64,000 bases of DNA from Psychrobacter sp. JB385 (GTDB taxonomy: Bacteria; Pseudomonadota; Gammaproteobacteria; Pseudomonadales; Moraxellaceae), in assembly GCF_900163785.1 (NCBI RefSeq), contig NZ_FUKN01000013.1:248001-312000 (forward strand). The letters run 5' to 3'. Shown here piece after piece: positions 9,508 through 19,446 of this stretch; within the stretch, counting starts at the first letter, position 1, and each line of letters begins with the position of its first letter. Under the pieces are notes generated by a model. The model saw nothing but the letters and a program-made list of their open reading frames with translations. It did not search any database and was not told where the DNA came from. A program made the position numbers and the translations under genes.

Positions 9508-12500
9508 ATGCCTATCACTGCTTTGACTGACGCATTTGACCCTATTAATCAGCAGCTTTTTCCTATCCAAAACACCGAGCGGCGTTGGCTTGCACCTGTG
9601 CATGGTGCTGTCAGTAGTTTGTGGCTGGCAAGTTTGGTACAAGCGCCAATATGGGACGTTGCTGACCGTCTTAAAATCGTGGTGACACGGGATCAAAACC
9701 AGCTCAATCAGATAGAGACAGAGTTGGCATTTTGCGGGGTCGATGCCTACGTGTTTCCTGATTGGGAAACGCTGACCTATGACGAGCTGTCACCGCATCA
9801 GGACATCGTAAGCGAGCGTATCAATCTGCTGACGGATATGCCAACCTCAGGCGTGCTTTTGATCTCCGTACAGGCACTGATGCACCGTGTGGCACCGCCA
9901 AGCTGGTTGATTGGGCAGCATTTTGATCTGAGCGTTGGCGACCGATTTGATATCAATACGCAGCGTGAGTTACTGGCAAAGGCAGGTTATCGAGCGGTTG
10001 AAAATGTCTTTGAACCAGGCGAGTTTGCGGTGCGTGGTAGCATTATTGATATTTTTGCCATGGGACAACCTTTTCCGCTACGCCTTGATTTGTTTGATGA
10101 CGAGATTGAGACGATTCGATTCTTTAACCCTCAGACTCAGCGTACGTTGACCCCTGAAGATCTTAACGCCATGATGACGGGCAATGACAGCAGTATGGCC
10201 AAAGAGTCATTGTCTTTATTGCATAAATTGCCTGATATCTCAAAACCTATCAAACAGTTTCAAATCTTACCTGCAAAAGAGTTTCCACTTGATGAAGGTC
10301 GCGAAACTTTTCGTACCAATTTTGCCGCGATGTTCCCTAATGTCAGTAGCCGTAAGTTTGAGCTACATAAGGATGTGATGGCGGGTATTGCAAGTAGCGG
10401 TCTTGAGTATTATCAACCGTTATTCTTTGATGCAAAAGACTGGGAAGCAGAGAGTAGTTTGTTTGCCTATTTGCCAAGTGACGCACTATTCATTACTGAT
10501 GAATTGATTCATGAAAAACAGGCAGATTACTGGTCGCAAATTCAGCGTCGCTATGAAGAGCGTCGCCACGATATTGACAAACCCATTGTCGCGCCTGAGT
10601 TGTTATACCTATTATCAAATACCTTTAACGAGCATCTCAATCATTATCCCCGCGTGATATTAAGTGCACGTGATGGGCTAGTCACTATGAATGACGGTGA
10701 CGTGACAGACAAAGCAAATAAGCTACTAGAGCCTGTCGTCTCTACTCAAAAACAAGGGGTAGTGACGCTAAGCGCTCAAGAGCCACCACAACTGGCGGTG
10801 AACCATCAAAAAGCTGAGCCCTTAACTGAGTTACTAGATTTTTTGAGCGTGCAGGCACAGACCTCGACACCAGTATTGGTGGTTGCTGAAACCGCGGGAC
10901 GCCGTGAGATTCTGATTGAGCTATTCAAAGGTAAAATCGATGTTAAGGCTTATGACAGCTTTGAAGCCTTTTTAGCATCTGATAAAACTAAGAGAGTAGT
11001 AGATAATCATTTACCTCAAGTTGGCTTGACAGTTGCGCCCATTGAGCGTGGCGTATATGTGCCTGAGCGTCTGGTATTGATTAGTGAGACGCAGTTGTTT
11101 GGTCGTCAGGTGTTACAAACACGTCGTCATCGTCAAAGCGGCGTGTCAGAAGAATTTTTGGTAAAAAGCGTTACGGAGATAACGGAAGGCAGCCCAGTCG
11201 TCCATATCGAGCACGGAATTGGTCGTTATAATGGTCTTATTACTCTAGATGTTGGTGACGGTGAGCAAGAATTCATTCATTTAAAGTATGCCGATGATGC
11301 CAGTATTTATGTTCCAGTCGCTAATCTACAAATGATTAATCGCTATAGCGGTGGAGATCCAGCGCTAGCACCTCTCCATAAAATTGGTAGTGGTAAATGG
11401 GATAAAGCAAAACAAAAAGCATTAGAACAAATTCATGATGTGGCCGCCGAGCTCTTAAATATGCAAGCGCGACGTGAGGCCAAAGTTGGTATTCATTTTA
11501 AAATAGACAGCTCGCAATACGAGCTATTTGCCAGTCAGTTTGCTTTTGAAGAGACGCCCGATCAGGCGAATGCCATCCATGCTGTGATGGAAGATATGAG
11601 ACAAAATCAGCCAATGGATCGTCTCATTTGTGGAGACGTGGGTTTTGGTAAAACTGAGGTTGCTATGCGAGCCGCATTCATTGCGGTGAGTGCCGGTTAT
11701 CAGGTGGCTGTTTTGGTTCCGACAACACTGCTGGCAGGTCAGCATGAAGACAATTTCCGCGATCGTTTTGCTGATTGGCCAGTACGAATTGAAACGTTAT
11801 CCCGCTTTGGCGGTAAAAAACATCAAGACACGGTCTTGACTGATTTGACGGCTGGTAAAGTCGATATCGTCATTGGTACTCATAAACTGCTACAACCAGA
11901 TGTGAAGTTTTCTAATCTGGGCCTCATGATTGTCGATGAAGAGCATCGTTTTGGTGTACGTCACAAAGAGCGTATTAAGGCCATTCAGACCGACGTTGAT
12001 AGTATGTCTATGACAGCGACACCAATTCCTAGAACGCTTAATATGGCGCTGTCAGGTATGCGAGATATGTCAATCATCGCCACACCGCCAGCACGTCGCC
12101 TCGCCATTAAAACCTTTGTGATGCAAAAAACAGAAGCATTATTAAAAGAAGCCATCTTGCGTGAGCTGTTGCGCGGTGGACAAGTCTATTTACTGCATAA
12201 TGATGTGGCAAGTATCGAGCGTATGGCGGAGACTATCCGTGAGCTTGTTCCTGAAGCACGCGTGGGTGTGGCGCATGGTCAAATGCAAGAACGTCAACTT
12301 GAACAAGTGATGCAGCAGTTTTATCATAAAAAGTTTAACGTATTGATCTGTTCGACCATTATCGAAACGGGTATTGATGTCCCCAACGCCAATACCATTA
12401 TCATTGAGCGTGCTGATAAGTTTGGTCTTGCGCAGCTACATCAATTACGTGGTCGCGTAGGTCGTAGCCATCATCAAGCCTATTGTTATTTACTGGTGCC

Positions 12501-13212
12501 TTCTATCAAAGGGCTCAAAGGCGATGCCAAGCGTCGTCTGCATGCAATTGAACATGCCAATACCTTGGGCGCAGGCTTTATGCTGGCCAGTGAGGACTTG
12601 GAGATTCGCGGTGCTGGCGAGATATTAGGAAAGCAGCAAAGCGGCAACATGCAGGCGATTGGGTTTAGCTTGTATATGGATATGCTGGAACGTGCCACCA
12701 AAGCCATTAAAGCAGGAAAAGAGCCTGACCTGAGTACACCATTGTCGCTGACCAGTGAGATTAATTTGCATAGCTCTGCTTTGATACCAGAAGAGTATTT
12801 GCATGATGTGCATCAGCGTTTGCTGTTTTATAAGCGCATTAGCAATGCCGATGATAAAGAAGCGCTCACAGACATCCGTACCGAAATGATTGATCGTTTT
12901 GGAACCTTACCAGATCAGACTAAGCAACTTTTTGCAGTTCATGGACTACGCTTACAAGCAGAACCGCTCAAGATTAATAAAATTGATGCCAATAGCAGTA
13001 GTATGACACTTGAATTTGCACCAGATACCCCAGTTGAAGCATTGGCAATTATCAAGCTGATTCAAACTGATGGGCAGCGATATCGAATGAATGGAGCATC
13101 GGGTATTCGCTATCAGGATGCTGATAAACTGGCAACGCCGCAACAGCGAGTGACCGTTATCCAAGACCTGCTTCGCTATTTTAGTGAACATATGGTTGAT
13201 GAGTCCAACTAG
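9508..13212 (+). CDS. mfd: Transcription-repair coupling factor
   Basis: DNA translocase that displaces RNA polymerase stalled at lesions and recruits UvrA. The 1,234 residues show the UvrB-like N-terminal half, the CarD-like polymerase-interaction segment (HIEHGIGRYNGL near 570), the helicase motifs GDVGFGKTE (about 709), VDEEHRFG (about 810), SMTATPIPRT and QLRGRVGRS (about 978), and the C-terminal UvrA-contact domain. The length matches the family. A weak AGCGC/GCGCT hairpin at 13283-13307 may terminate it. Confidence 0.98.
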   Translation: MPITALTDAFDPINQQLFPIQNTERRWLAPVHGAVSSLWLASLVQAPIWDVADRLKIVVTRDQNQLNQIETELAFCGVDAYVFPDWETLTYDELSPHQDIVSERINLLTDMPTSGVLLISVQALMHRVAPPSWLIGQHFDLSVGDRFDINTQRELLAKAGYRAVENVFEPGEFAVRGSIIDIFAMGQPFPLRLDLFDDEIETIRFFNPQTQRTLTPEDLNAMMTGNDSSMAKESLSLLHKLPDISKPIKQFQILPAKEFPLDEGRETFRTNFAAMFPNVSSRKFELHKDVMAGIASSGLEYYQPLFFDAKDWEAESSLFAYLPSDALFITDELIHEKQADYWSQIQRRYEERRHDIDKPIVAPELLYLLSNTFNEHLNHYPRVILSARDGLVTMNDGDVTDKANKLLEPVVSTQKQGVVTLSAQEPPQLAVNHQKAEPLTELLDFLSVQAQTSTPVLVVAETAGRREILIELFKGKIDVKAYDSFEAFLASDKTKRVVDNHLPQVGLTVAPIERGVYVPERLVLISETQLFGRQVLQTRRHRQSGVSEEFLVKSVTEITEGSPVVHIEHGIGRYNGLITLDVGDGEQEFIHLKYADDASIYVPVANLQMINRYSGGDPALAPLHKIGSGKWDKAKQKALEQIHDVAAELLNMQARREAKVGIHFKIDSSQYELFASQFAFEETPDQANAIHAVMEDMRQNQPMDRLICGDVGFGKTEVAMRAAFIAVSAGYQVAVLVPTTLLAGQHEDNFRDRFADWPVRIETLSRFGGKKHQDTVLTDLTAGKVDIVIGTHKLLQPDVKFSNLGLMIVDEEHRFGVRHKERIKAIQTDVDSMSMTATPIPRTLNMALSGMRDMSIIATPPARRLAIKTFVMQKTEALLKEAILRELLRGGQVYLLHNDVASIERMAETIRELVPEARVGVAHGQMQERQLEQVMQQFYHKKFNVLICSTIIETGIDVPNANTIIIERADKFGLAQLHQLRGRVGRSHHQAYCYLLVPSIKGLKGDAKRRLHAIEHANTLGAGFMLASEDLEIRGAGEILGKQQSGNMQAIGFSLYMDMLERATKAIKAGKEPDLSTPLSLTSEINLHSSALIPEEYLHDVHQRLLFYKRISNADDKEALTDIRTEMIDRFGTLPDQTKQLFAVHGLRLQAEPLKINKIDANSSSMTLEFAPDTPVEALAIIKLIQTDGQRYRMNGASGIRYQDADKLATPQQRVTVIQDLLRYFSEHMVDESN

Positions 13213-13408
13213 CTTCACTCAAAGATCGCGATAGGCATATTAAAGTATCGCAATGGGTAAAATGCGTAACAATAATCCAAAAAGCGCAGTCAATCAGCAA
13301 TGGCGCTATTTTATCGGTTAGATACCTGATAAAATAACGAGATTGTTTTGTATTTTTACCTATTTTTATCTTCGCTTATTCAAGTGCCATAAAAAGAGAA
13401 CCGTCATT

Positions 13409-13840
13409 ATGTTCCAACTTCATCATAAACTTGCTGCTGACAGTTTCTTAGTGGGAGATTTTCCATTATCGACTTGTCGTTTAATCAATGACTGCCAGTT
13501 TCCGTGGTTGATCTTAGTGCCGCGTGTATCGGGTATCAAAGAGTTGTACGAATTGTCTGAGTCAGATCAAGCACAATTTTTGCGTGAATCAAGTTGGTTA
13601 TCAAGCCAGCTGGCTAAGACTTTTCAAGCAGATAAAATGAATGTAGCTGCACTTGGCAATCAAGTCCCTCAGCTGCATTTTCATCACATTGTTCGTTACC
13701 AAAACGACATGCAATGGCCGAACCCAGTATGGGGCGTAGCCGCCGTTCCTTATACCAAAGACGTATTGGCACAGATGCAGCAAACCTTAATGATGGCCTT
13801 ACGTGGGCATCATCAAATGCCGTTTGACTGGCAGATGTAG
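13409..13840 (+). CDS. HIT-domain protein
   Basis: Histidine-triad family protein, probably a nucleotide hydrolase or transferase, 143 residues. The active-site segment is QLHFHHIVR: His90 and His92 fit the triad, but the third triad position is Ile, with an adjacent extra His93. Catalysis may thus differ from canonical HIT enzymes. The ATG at 13409 has an AGAGA ribosome site; upstream in-frame codons to 13343 look non-coding. A perfect 16-bp terminator stem follows. Confidence 0.82.
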   Translation: MFQLHHKLAADSFLVGDFPLSTCRLINDCQFPWLILVPRVSGIKELYELSESDQAQFLRESSWLSSQLAKTFQADKMNVAALGNQVPQLHFHHIVRYQNDMQWPNPVWGVAAVPYTKDVLAQMQQTLMMALRGHHQMPFDWQM

Positions 13841-13879
13841 GTTAATACTGCCAGTAATTGATTGACTATTATTGATTAT

Positions 13880-13916
13880 AAAAGAAGCCAGATAATTATA
13901 TTATCTGGCTTCTTTT
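13880..13916 (+). terminator. Strong terminator after HIT gene
   Basis: Perfect 16-base-pair inverted repeat (13880-13895 with 13901-13916), five-base loop and flanking A and T runs, so it could stop transcription in both directions. Confidence 0.9.
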
Positions 13917-14145
13917 ATGGAATTACATCTAAAATATAGTGTCAAATCAAGCGGTATAGTAGATAAGTCATTAACGGACAAAGGGGGTTTCTTTGGTTAT
14001 CAGTGGCATAGGCTTTATTACAGTTAAAAAGTATAATATATTGTTGGGTAACCGTATAAATAAACTACGCTGAAACTCAATGGCACATCGATATTTTGAT
14101 AACACTTAACTTTCTCATCGCCTGCTAGATAAAGTGATCATTTTT
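13917..14145 (+). other. Intergenic region before the adenylate cyclase gene
   Basis: AT-rich, no open frame. It presumably carries the cyclase promoter, but no box pair stands out. The 13841-14145 gap otherwise contains only the terminator. Confidence 0.35.
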
Positions 14146-15567
14146 ATGGCTTTTTTAGACACACTAAAATTAAAGTCTCCGTCAAAGGACAAAGAGATTT
14201 GCCGATTTGATTACCCAGAAGTGTTTGTATTGGTTCTTACCGTAGTATTACTCGCCCTACATTATAATTTTCGTCCTACTTCAATGGCGCTATTGGTTGT
14301 CATTCTTTTACCTAGCCTCATGATCCTTATTTATAACTACCGTCGCCCAACCAGCTTTTGGACGTCCAACATGGTTGTTATATTATTCTCAGTAGTGATT
14401 GGTTCAATACAGTTTTGTACAGTGATATCGCTGAGTTTGGTAGCCTTGATCGGCGTGCGTATGATCATAAGCGGAGTCGAAAACCGTCTAAGGTTGTTTA
14501 CCGTGGCATTCGTGACCTCTATTGTCTTTTATTACGTCAGCACTATTTTGGATAACGAGGGGTTGAATTGTAATGAGGGCTGGGTTCCTCCCGTCGTATT
14601 GTTAGCCAGCATGATGGTTATTCTGTCTCAATTTCGCGGTATTCACCAAGAGTATATTGGTTATAAAGAAAGTGCCCGTCACGCAAGTGGGCGCTTGAGT
14701 ACGATGGTGTCGGTCATCAATAAGCTGGCACGCTTTGTACCGCCGCAAATTTGGGAGCCAATCGTCAGATCAGACAGTCCTGTCAGCGTATCAAATAAGC
14801 GAGCCAAGCTAACGATCATGTTCTCAGATATTGTGGGTTTCACTGAGCTGTCTGATAGCTTAAGTGCCGACAATTTGGCTGATATCTTGAACACTTATAT
14901 GGAGCGTATGACGTTAATTGCCAATAAGCATGGGGCAGTACTCGATAAGTTCATTGGCGATGGCATGGTGTGTTTTTTTGGTGAGCCAAACAGTCGTGGC
15001 CCGCGACAAGATGCTTTGGACTGTGTGGCCATGGCGATAGATATGCGCCGTGAGATGCGTACCTTGAGGCAAAAGTGGCGACTGATGGGGTTTGAGGGAT
15101 TGTATATCCGTATCGGTATCACGACAGGATATTGCCATGTGGGTAACTTTGGTAGTAATAATCGCTTGAGCTACACCTTGATTGGTAAAGAAGCCAATCT
15201 GGCAGCCAGACTTGAGTCTAGTGCTGGTAAAGGGATGATATTGGTAAGTGAGAGTACGTATGATTATATTTGCCACAATTATGAGTGCGAATATGCTGGC
15301 GCGTTTCAATTAAAAGGGTTTGATAATAAAATGAGTGCATGGCAAGTATTAGACCCCGATTCTAATGTGACTCATCAATCAAAGTGGGTGGATCATACCT
15401 TACCTGGTTTTAATCTACATCTAAACTTCAAAGACATAAAAGATTACGATTATCAAGATATCAGGGCTCGTTTGAATTTTGCACTTGAACGTATTGAGCA
15501 GGAACAAGAAAAGATAGTCACAAATATGGAGGTGGAAAGCAATCGTGATACTACCTCTCGTAAATAA
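14146..15567 (+). CDS. Membrane class III adenylate cyclase (CyaB-like)
   Basis: Makes cAMP from ATP at the inner membrane. Residues 20-165 hold about six hydrophobic segments with short loops, and residues 215-400 form the class III cyclase domain. Metal-binding aspartates are Asp228 (FSDIVGF) and Asp272 (GDGMVCFF). The layout resembles CyaB of Pseudomonas, whose cAMP feeds Vfr-type regulation; no such regulator lies nearby. ATG 14146 is chosen over the in-frame GTG at 14134. The product is 473 residues. Confidence 0.85.
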   Translation: MAFLDTLKLKSPSKDKEICRFDYPEVFVLVLTVVLLALHYNFRPTSMALLVVILLPSLMILIYNYRRPTSFWTSNMVVILFSVVIGSIQFCTVISLSLVALIGVRMIISGVENRLRLFTVAFVTSIVFYYVSTILDNEGLNCNEGWVPPVVLLASMMVILSQFRGIHQEYIGYKESARHASGRLSTMVSVINKLARFVPPQIWEPIVRSDSPVSVSNKRAKLTIMFSDIVGFTELSDSLSADNLADILNTYMERMTLIANKHGAVLDKFIGDGMVCFFGEPNSRGPRQDALDCVAMAIDMRREMRTLRQKWRLMGFEGLYIRIGITTGYCHVGNFGSNNRLSYTLIGKEANLAARLESSAGKGMILVSESTYDYICHNYECEYAGAFQLKGFDNKMSAWQVLDPDSNVTHQSKWVDHTLPGFNLHLNFKDIKDYDYQDIRARLNFALERIEQEQEKIVTNMEVESNRDTTSRK

Positions 15568-15602
15568 AAATACGAATAATAAACTCCCATACCGTCAAAT
15601 AT

Positions 15603-15642
15603 AAAAAAGCCAGCTATCTTTATCATAGCGGGCTTTTTTTAT
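15603..15642. terminator. Bidirectional terminator between cyclase and fdx
   Basis: AAAAAAGCC...GGCTTTTTT dyad with an inner AGCTAT/ATAGC-like pairing, between two convergent genes. It has an A run on one side and a T run on the other. Confidence 0.82.
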
Positions 15643-15672
15643 CGTCTGTAAAGAATCATTTATTACAGTTAA

Positions 15673-16011
15673 TCAATGATTCTCTTTTGCATGGTTGAGC
15701 GTATATTTGGGAATCTCAATAGTCAAATCGGTTTCTTCGAGCATAACTTGGCAAGATAAACGCGAATCAGGCTCTAGTCCCCAAGCACGATCTAGTAAAT
15801 CAGCTTCGACATCGTCCATCTCATCTAAACTGTTAAAACCTTTACGGACGACCACATGGCAAGTGGTACAAGCTTTCGACATCTCGCACGCATGCTCAAT
15901 TTTAATGCCTTTTTCTAACAGTGCTTTACATAGGTTTTTGCCAGCTTCAAGTTCGACTTCAGTGCCTTCAGGGCAAATCTCATGATGGGGTAGTACAGTA
16001 ATTTTTGGCAT
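15673..16011 (-). CDS. fdx: ISC-type [2Fe-2S] ferredoxin
   Basis: Electron donor for iron-sulfur assembly. The cluster cysteines are Cys42, Cys48, Cys51 and Cys87 (CEMSKACTTC plus SCQV), the adrenodoxin-like pattern of isc ferredoxins. The start at 16011 (MPKITVLPH) has a GGAAAGA ribosome site; a longer frame adds only five residues. At 112 residues it is of normal length. It is the last gene of the isc operon here. No iscX gene follows; a terminator does. Confidence 0.95.
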   Translation of the reverse strand: MPKITVLPHHEICPEGTEVELEAGKNLCKALLEKGIKIEHACEMSKACTTCHVVVRKGFNSLDEMDDVEADLLDRAWGLEPDSRLSCQVMLEETDLTIEIPKYTLNHAKENH

Positions 16012-16104
16012 AAATTGTCTTTCCAATGCTAATCAATTTAAAAAATAAAATATATAGGAGGTGATCTTAAGACCGCTTCTAAGTCATATGGCTAAAGGTA
16101 TCTA

Positions 16105-17985
16105 CTACCAATCTTGCGCACTGGTTCCAGCCATACTGGCTTTGACGCTCTGATTCATAATACGGGCAGCAAAAGCATCGCTGTGCGGTTTGAGCTGAGC
16201 CTGCTTGGTTTCGATAACAGACAAGTCATCTGTGCTAAGTGCTGTCTGTAGTGCTTGTATCTGCTCAGCTAAATCAGACTGCTCTTCGGAGGTCAGTAAC
16301 GGGGCAAACTCCTTTAGAGCCGACTGTAGAGCCAATACTTCTCGCTCAGCCTCCACTTTGGTTTCAATCAAAGAGCGCATGTTTTTATCTTCTTCTGCGT
16401 ACTTAAACCCTGAAACAAGTAACTGCTCTTTTTGTTCATCTGATAAACCGTAAGAAGGCACAATTTCAATCTTACTCTCAGTTTTAGTAGTGGTTTCTTG
16501 CGCACTCACGGTTAACTGTCCATTGGCGTCAACACTGAACGTGACCTCAATTCGAGCAAATCCTGCTTTCATTGATGGAATACCATACAACTCAAAACGC
16601 CCCAGCGAACGGCAGTTTTCTACGGTTTCGCGCTCACCTTGTACGACATGAATCACCATGCCAGTTTGACCATCTTGATAAGTAGTGAATACTTGACGTT
16701 TTTTAACAGGAATTGGGGTATTACGAGGAATGAGCACTTCAACCAGACCACCCATCGTCTCAAGACCAAGCGACAAAGGGGTGACGTCTAACAATAATAG
16801 ATTGTTATTAGTGTCACCATTGACCAGTTGATGAGCCGTTTGCGCAGCGCCCAAGGCAACGACTTCGTCTGGATTCAAACGACAAAGAGGTTGTTTTTTA
16901 AAGAAATCAGTAACGACTTCCTGTACGGCAGGCATACGGGTAGAACCACCAACCAAGATGACTTCATCCAAATCTACACTTGATAACTTAGCGTCACGCA
17001 GTACTTGCTCGCAGACAGTCAAGGTTCGGCGACTCACAGGCTCTATAATAGCAAGTAGGTCTTCACGGCGTAATACACCTTGATAAGACTGATTGTTCAC
17101 TGTGATATCAATGTTTACTTGTACAGCATCAGTCAATGCTTGTTTGTAAGTCTTGGCTTGCTGGGCAAGAATTGATTTATCATGACGACTCACGTCTTTT
17201 GGGTCGATATCCAATTGTTTGATAAGCCAATTGGTCAGCAAACGGTCAATATCATCGCCACCGAGTGCACTATTACCACCCGTTGCCAATACCTCAAACA
17301 CACCATCTGTCAGCTTTAAGATAGAGACGTCAAACGTACCGCCACCAAGATCATAAATCAAATAATAGCTTTCTTTGGCATCGGTTTGATTTGGTTGATC
17401 CAAACCATAGGCGACTGCTGCTGCCGTTGGTTCGTTTAGTAAACGCAAGACATTGATACCAGCGGCTTGGGCGGCATCTTTTGTGGCTTGGCGCTGTGCT
17501 TCATCAAAGTAAGCAGGAACCGTAATTACGGCGCCTTCGATGCTGTCAGCAGGTAAAGCACTTGCTGCTCGCTGCTTGAGCGTTGCTAAGATACGTGCTG
17601 AAACTTCAACTGGCGACACCTCACCTTGAGCCGTCACAAATGTCGGCATATCATCTGTATTGCCACTCAGCTCATAAGGATGAGAGAACTTGATATCTGA
17701 TTGACTGCGGCCCATAAAGCGCTTGGCTGAGACAATCGTGTTTTTTGGGTCATCTGCCAAGTGAGAGAGCGCGTCGTTACCAACCAAAGGAGTCCCTGAA
17801 CTTGGATAATAGACAATAGAAGGCAATAAAGTATCGTTATTTGAGTCAGCCTCTAAGACTTGTGCCTTGCCTGACCGTACTACAGCGACCAATGAGCGTG
17901 TGGTACCAAGATCAATCCCTAGGCCAAAACGATGCTGATGAGGTTGAGCACTTTGATTGGGTTCGGCAATTTGCAATAAAGACAT
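16105..17985 (-). CDS. hscA: Iron-sulfur chaperone HscA (Hsp70 family)
   Basis: Specialised Hsp70 that releases clusters from IscU. Residues 23-31 carry the ATPase signature GIDLGTTRS. The Hsp70 phosphate loops (IYDLGGGTFDVS, VGGSTRMPAV) and a shortened substrate-binding half follow. The 626 residues compare with about 616 in E. coli. Its substrate motif LPPVK is present in the IscU encoded upstream, and the co-chaperone gene hscB precedes it by about 270 bases. Confidence 0.97.
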   Translation of the reverse strand: MSLLQIAEPNQSAQPHQHRFGLGIDLGTTRSLVAVVRSGKAQVLEADSNNDTLLPSIVYYPSSGTPLVGNDALSHLADDPKNTIVSAKRFMGRSQSDIKFSHPYELSGNTDDMPTFVTAQGEVSPVEVSARILATLKQRAASALPADSIEGAVITVPAYFDEAQRQATKDAAQAAGINVLRLLNEPTAAAVAYGLDQPNQTDAKESYYLIYDLGGGTFDVSILKLTDGVFEVLATGGNSALGGDDIDRLLTNWLIKQLDIDPKDVSRHDKSILAQQAKTYKQALTDAVQVNIDITVNNQSYQGVLRREDLLAIIEPVSRRTLTVCEQVLRDAKLSSVDLDEVILVGGSTRMPAVQEVVTDFFKKQPLCRLNPDEVVALGAAQTAHQLVNGDTNNNLLLLDVTPLSLGLETMGGLVEVLIPRNTPIPVKKRQVFTTYQDGQTGMVIHVVQGERETVENCRSLGRFELYGIPSMKAGFARIEVTFSVDANGQLTVSAQETTTKTESKIEIVPSYGLSDEQKEQLLVSGFKYAEEDKNMRSLIETKVEAEREVLALQSALKEFAPLLTSEEQSDLAEQIQALQTALSTDDLSVIETKQAQLKPHSDAFAARIMNQSVKASMAGTSAQDW

Positions 17986-18252
17986 AAGATAACTCAGAGA
18001 TAAAATGAATAAGTGAAATGAAGCAAATACAACACACGCACAGTGATATACTTAAGGCGTCTACTTTGCTCTCAATGCAGAGCAGCAATCAGGCGTGCTG
18101 AAAACAAGAAAATAGATTATACGATATAGTGGATGCTATTTTAACCATGATGTCCAAATAGGCATCATAAGTTCGACGTACTTTTATACAAAAGCCAATA
18201 GACCAAATCGGATATAAAAATTCAATGGTCAGGTATCTATACTATCAAAGCG

Positions 18253-18834
18253 TTAGACATATAGATCGTCATCATCTGCCTGATGAGCAGTCGAGACTTC
18301 ATCAAGTCCTGTGGTGACATCAGCATTCAACTTCACCAAAAACTTTAATTTTTGTGTGGCATCAATGGCGGTTTGCCAATCTTTGTTCTGATAAGCATGA
18401 CTAAAACGTTCAGATTGTTTGATTAAGCGTTCTACGATTTGCGGATGCAGCTGCTGTAATACCAGACGGTCTTTATCGATGATAGCATCATCCAAGTCCA
18501 TACGCATTTGCATTGCATCTTCTAGAAAATCCAAATCTGCAATTGAATGTTCTAAATTTTGCGCTTGACCTGCCATCTCTAAAAGATAACTGGCACGGCT
18601 ATCGGGTGCGCTTAATGTCTGATACGCTTGATTAATCAATGCGGATGCTTGCTCAGAGTGCTGCTGAGCTTGCTTGGTATCTGCTAGATTCTTTGCAACA
18701 TTATCGGGATGATACTGCTTTTGAAGCAGACGTAAATGTTGATCGAGACGGTCTTGCTGAACCTCAAATTGTACTGGTTGCTCAAATAGGGCAAAAAAGT
18801 TATCAAACTGGGCTTCTGGAGTCATGTCGGTCAT
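18253..18834 (-). CDS. hscB: Fe-S co-chaperone HscB (J protein)
   Basis: Delivers IscU to HscA and stimulates its ATPase. The J-domain HPD motif is at residues 42-44 (YHPDN), followed by the C-terminal IscU-binding helical bundle. The start used is ATG 18834 (MTDMTPEAQF), which gives 193 residues. The frame stays open upstream into the end of iscA, but those residues do not look like HscB. A second in-frame ATG at 18825 is possible. Confidence 0.92.
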   Translation of the reverse strand: MTDMTPEAQFDNFFALFEQPVQFEVQQDRLDQHLRLLQKQYHPDNVAKNLADTKQAQQHSEQASALINQAYQTLSAPDSRASYLLEMAGQAQNLEHSIADLDFLEDAMQMRMDLDDAIIDKDRLVLQQLHPQIVERLIKQSERFSHAYQNKDWQTAIDATQKLKFLVKLNADVTTGLDEVSTAHQADDDDLYV

Positions 18835-18910
18835 ATCATACGCCTTACTTTTTATATTTGTTTTTAACGTTTTTATCAGCACTTTTTTGTCAGCACTCAA
18901 ATTACAAACC

Positions 18911-19231
18911 TCAAACGGTAAATGATTCACCGCAGCCACATTCGCCTTTTTGATTGGGGTTGGTAAATTTGAAGCCTTCGTTTAACCCTTCTTTTTCATA
19001 ATCCATCAGCAAGCCATCCAAATAAACCAAGCTTTTAGGATCGATAAAAATACTGACGCCACGGCTTTCATAGCGCGTGTCATTTTCGTCAGGTATATCA
19101 ACAAACTCTAAAACATAAGCCAACCCCGAGCAACCTGCTGTACGTATGCCGACTCGAATGCCTTCACCTTTACCGCGATTATCCAAAAAATCTCGAACAT
19201 GCTGAGCGGCGCGTTCTGTCATTTCAATCAT
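18911..19231 (-). CDS. iscA: Iron-sulfur assembly protein IscA
   Basis: A-type carrier that accepts or donates Fe-S clusters. Cys34 (AGCSG) and Cys98/Cys100 (ECGCG) are the three conserved ligands. GGGAG lies five bases before ATG 19231, which gives the standard [10 protein letters not shown] start and 106 residues; an ATG four codons earlier is less likely. A hairpin with a T-rich tail separates it from iscU. Confidence 0.95.
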   Translation of the reverse strand: MIEMTERAAQHVRDFLDNRGKGEGIRVGIRTAGCSGLAYVLEFVDIPDENDTRYESRGVSIFIDPKSLVYLDGLLMDYEKEGLNEGFKFTNPNQKGECGCGESFTV

Positions 19232-19335
19232 GCCAACTCCCATTGACTATCAATAAGAAATATATAAAGCGTTATAAAAACTGGCAACCAAAATGATGAG
19301 TTTGCCAAAATAATGTGCTAACAACGTTTAGAAAA

Positions 19336-19370
19336 TAAAAGGTGACAATTGCGTAAGCGTTATTGTCACC
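19336..19370 (-). terminator. Hairpin between iscU and iscA
   Basis: Perfect nine-base inverted repeat GGTGACAAT/ATTGTCACC (19341-19349, 19362-19370). Read on the minus strand the second arm is followed by a T-rich stretch, so it may act as a partial terminator or as an mRNA end protecting iscRSU. Confidence 0.6.
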
Positions 19371-19446
19371 TCTTTAGCGTTAATCGCTGTTTAACGTACT
19401 GCTACTAACGCATCGCTAATAAAATAACAACTTATGGGCTAACAAC

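Noticed and set aside
14914..15309. 131-codon minus-strand frame inside the cyclase gene
   Set aside because: Antisense shadow of a well-supported coding region.
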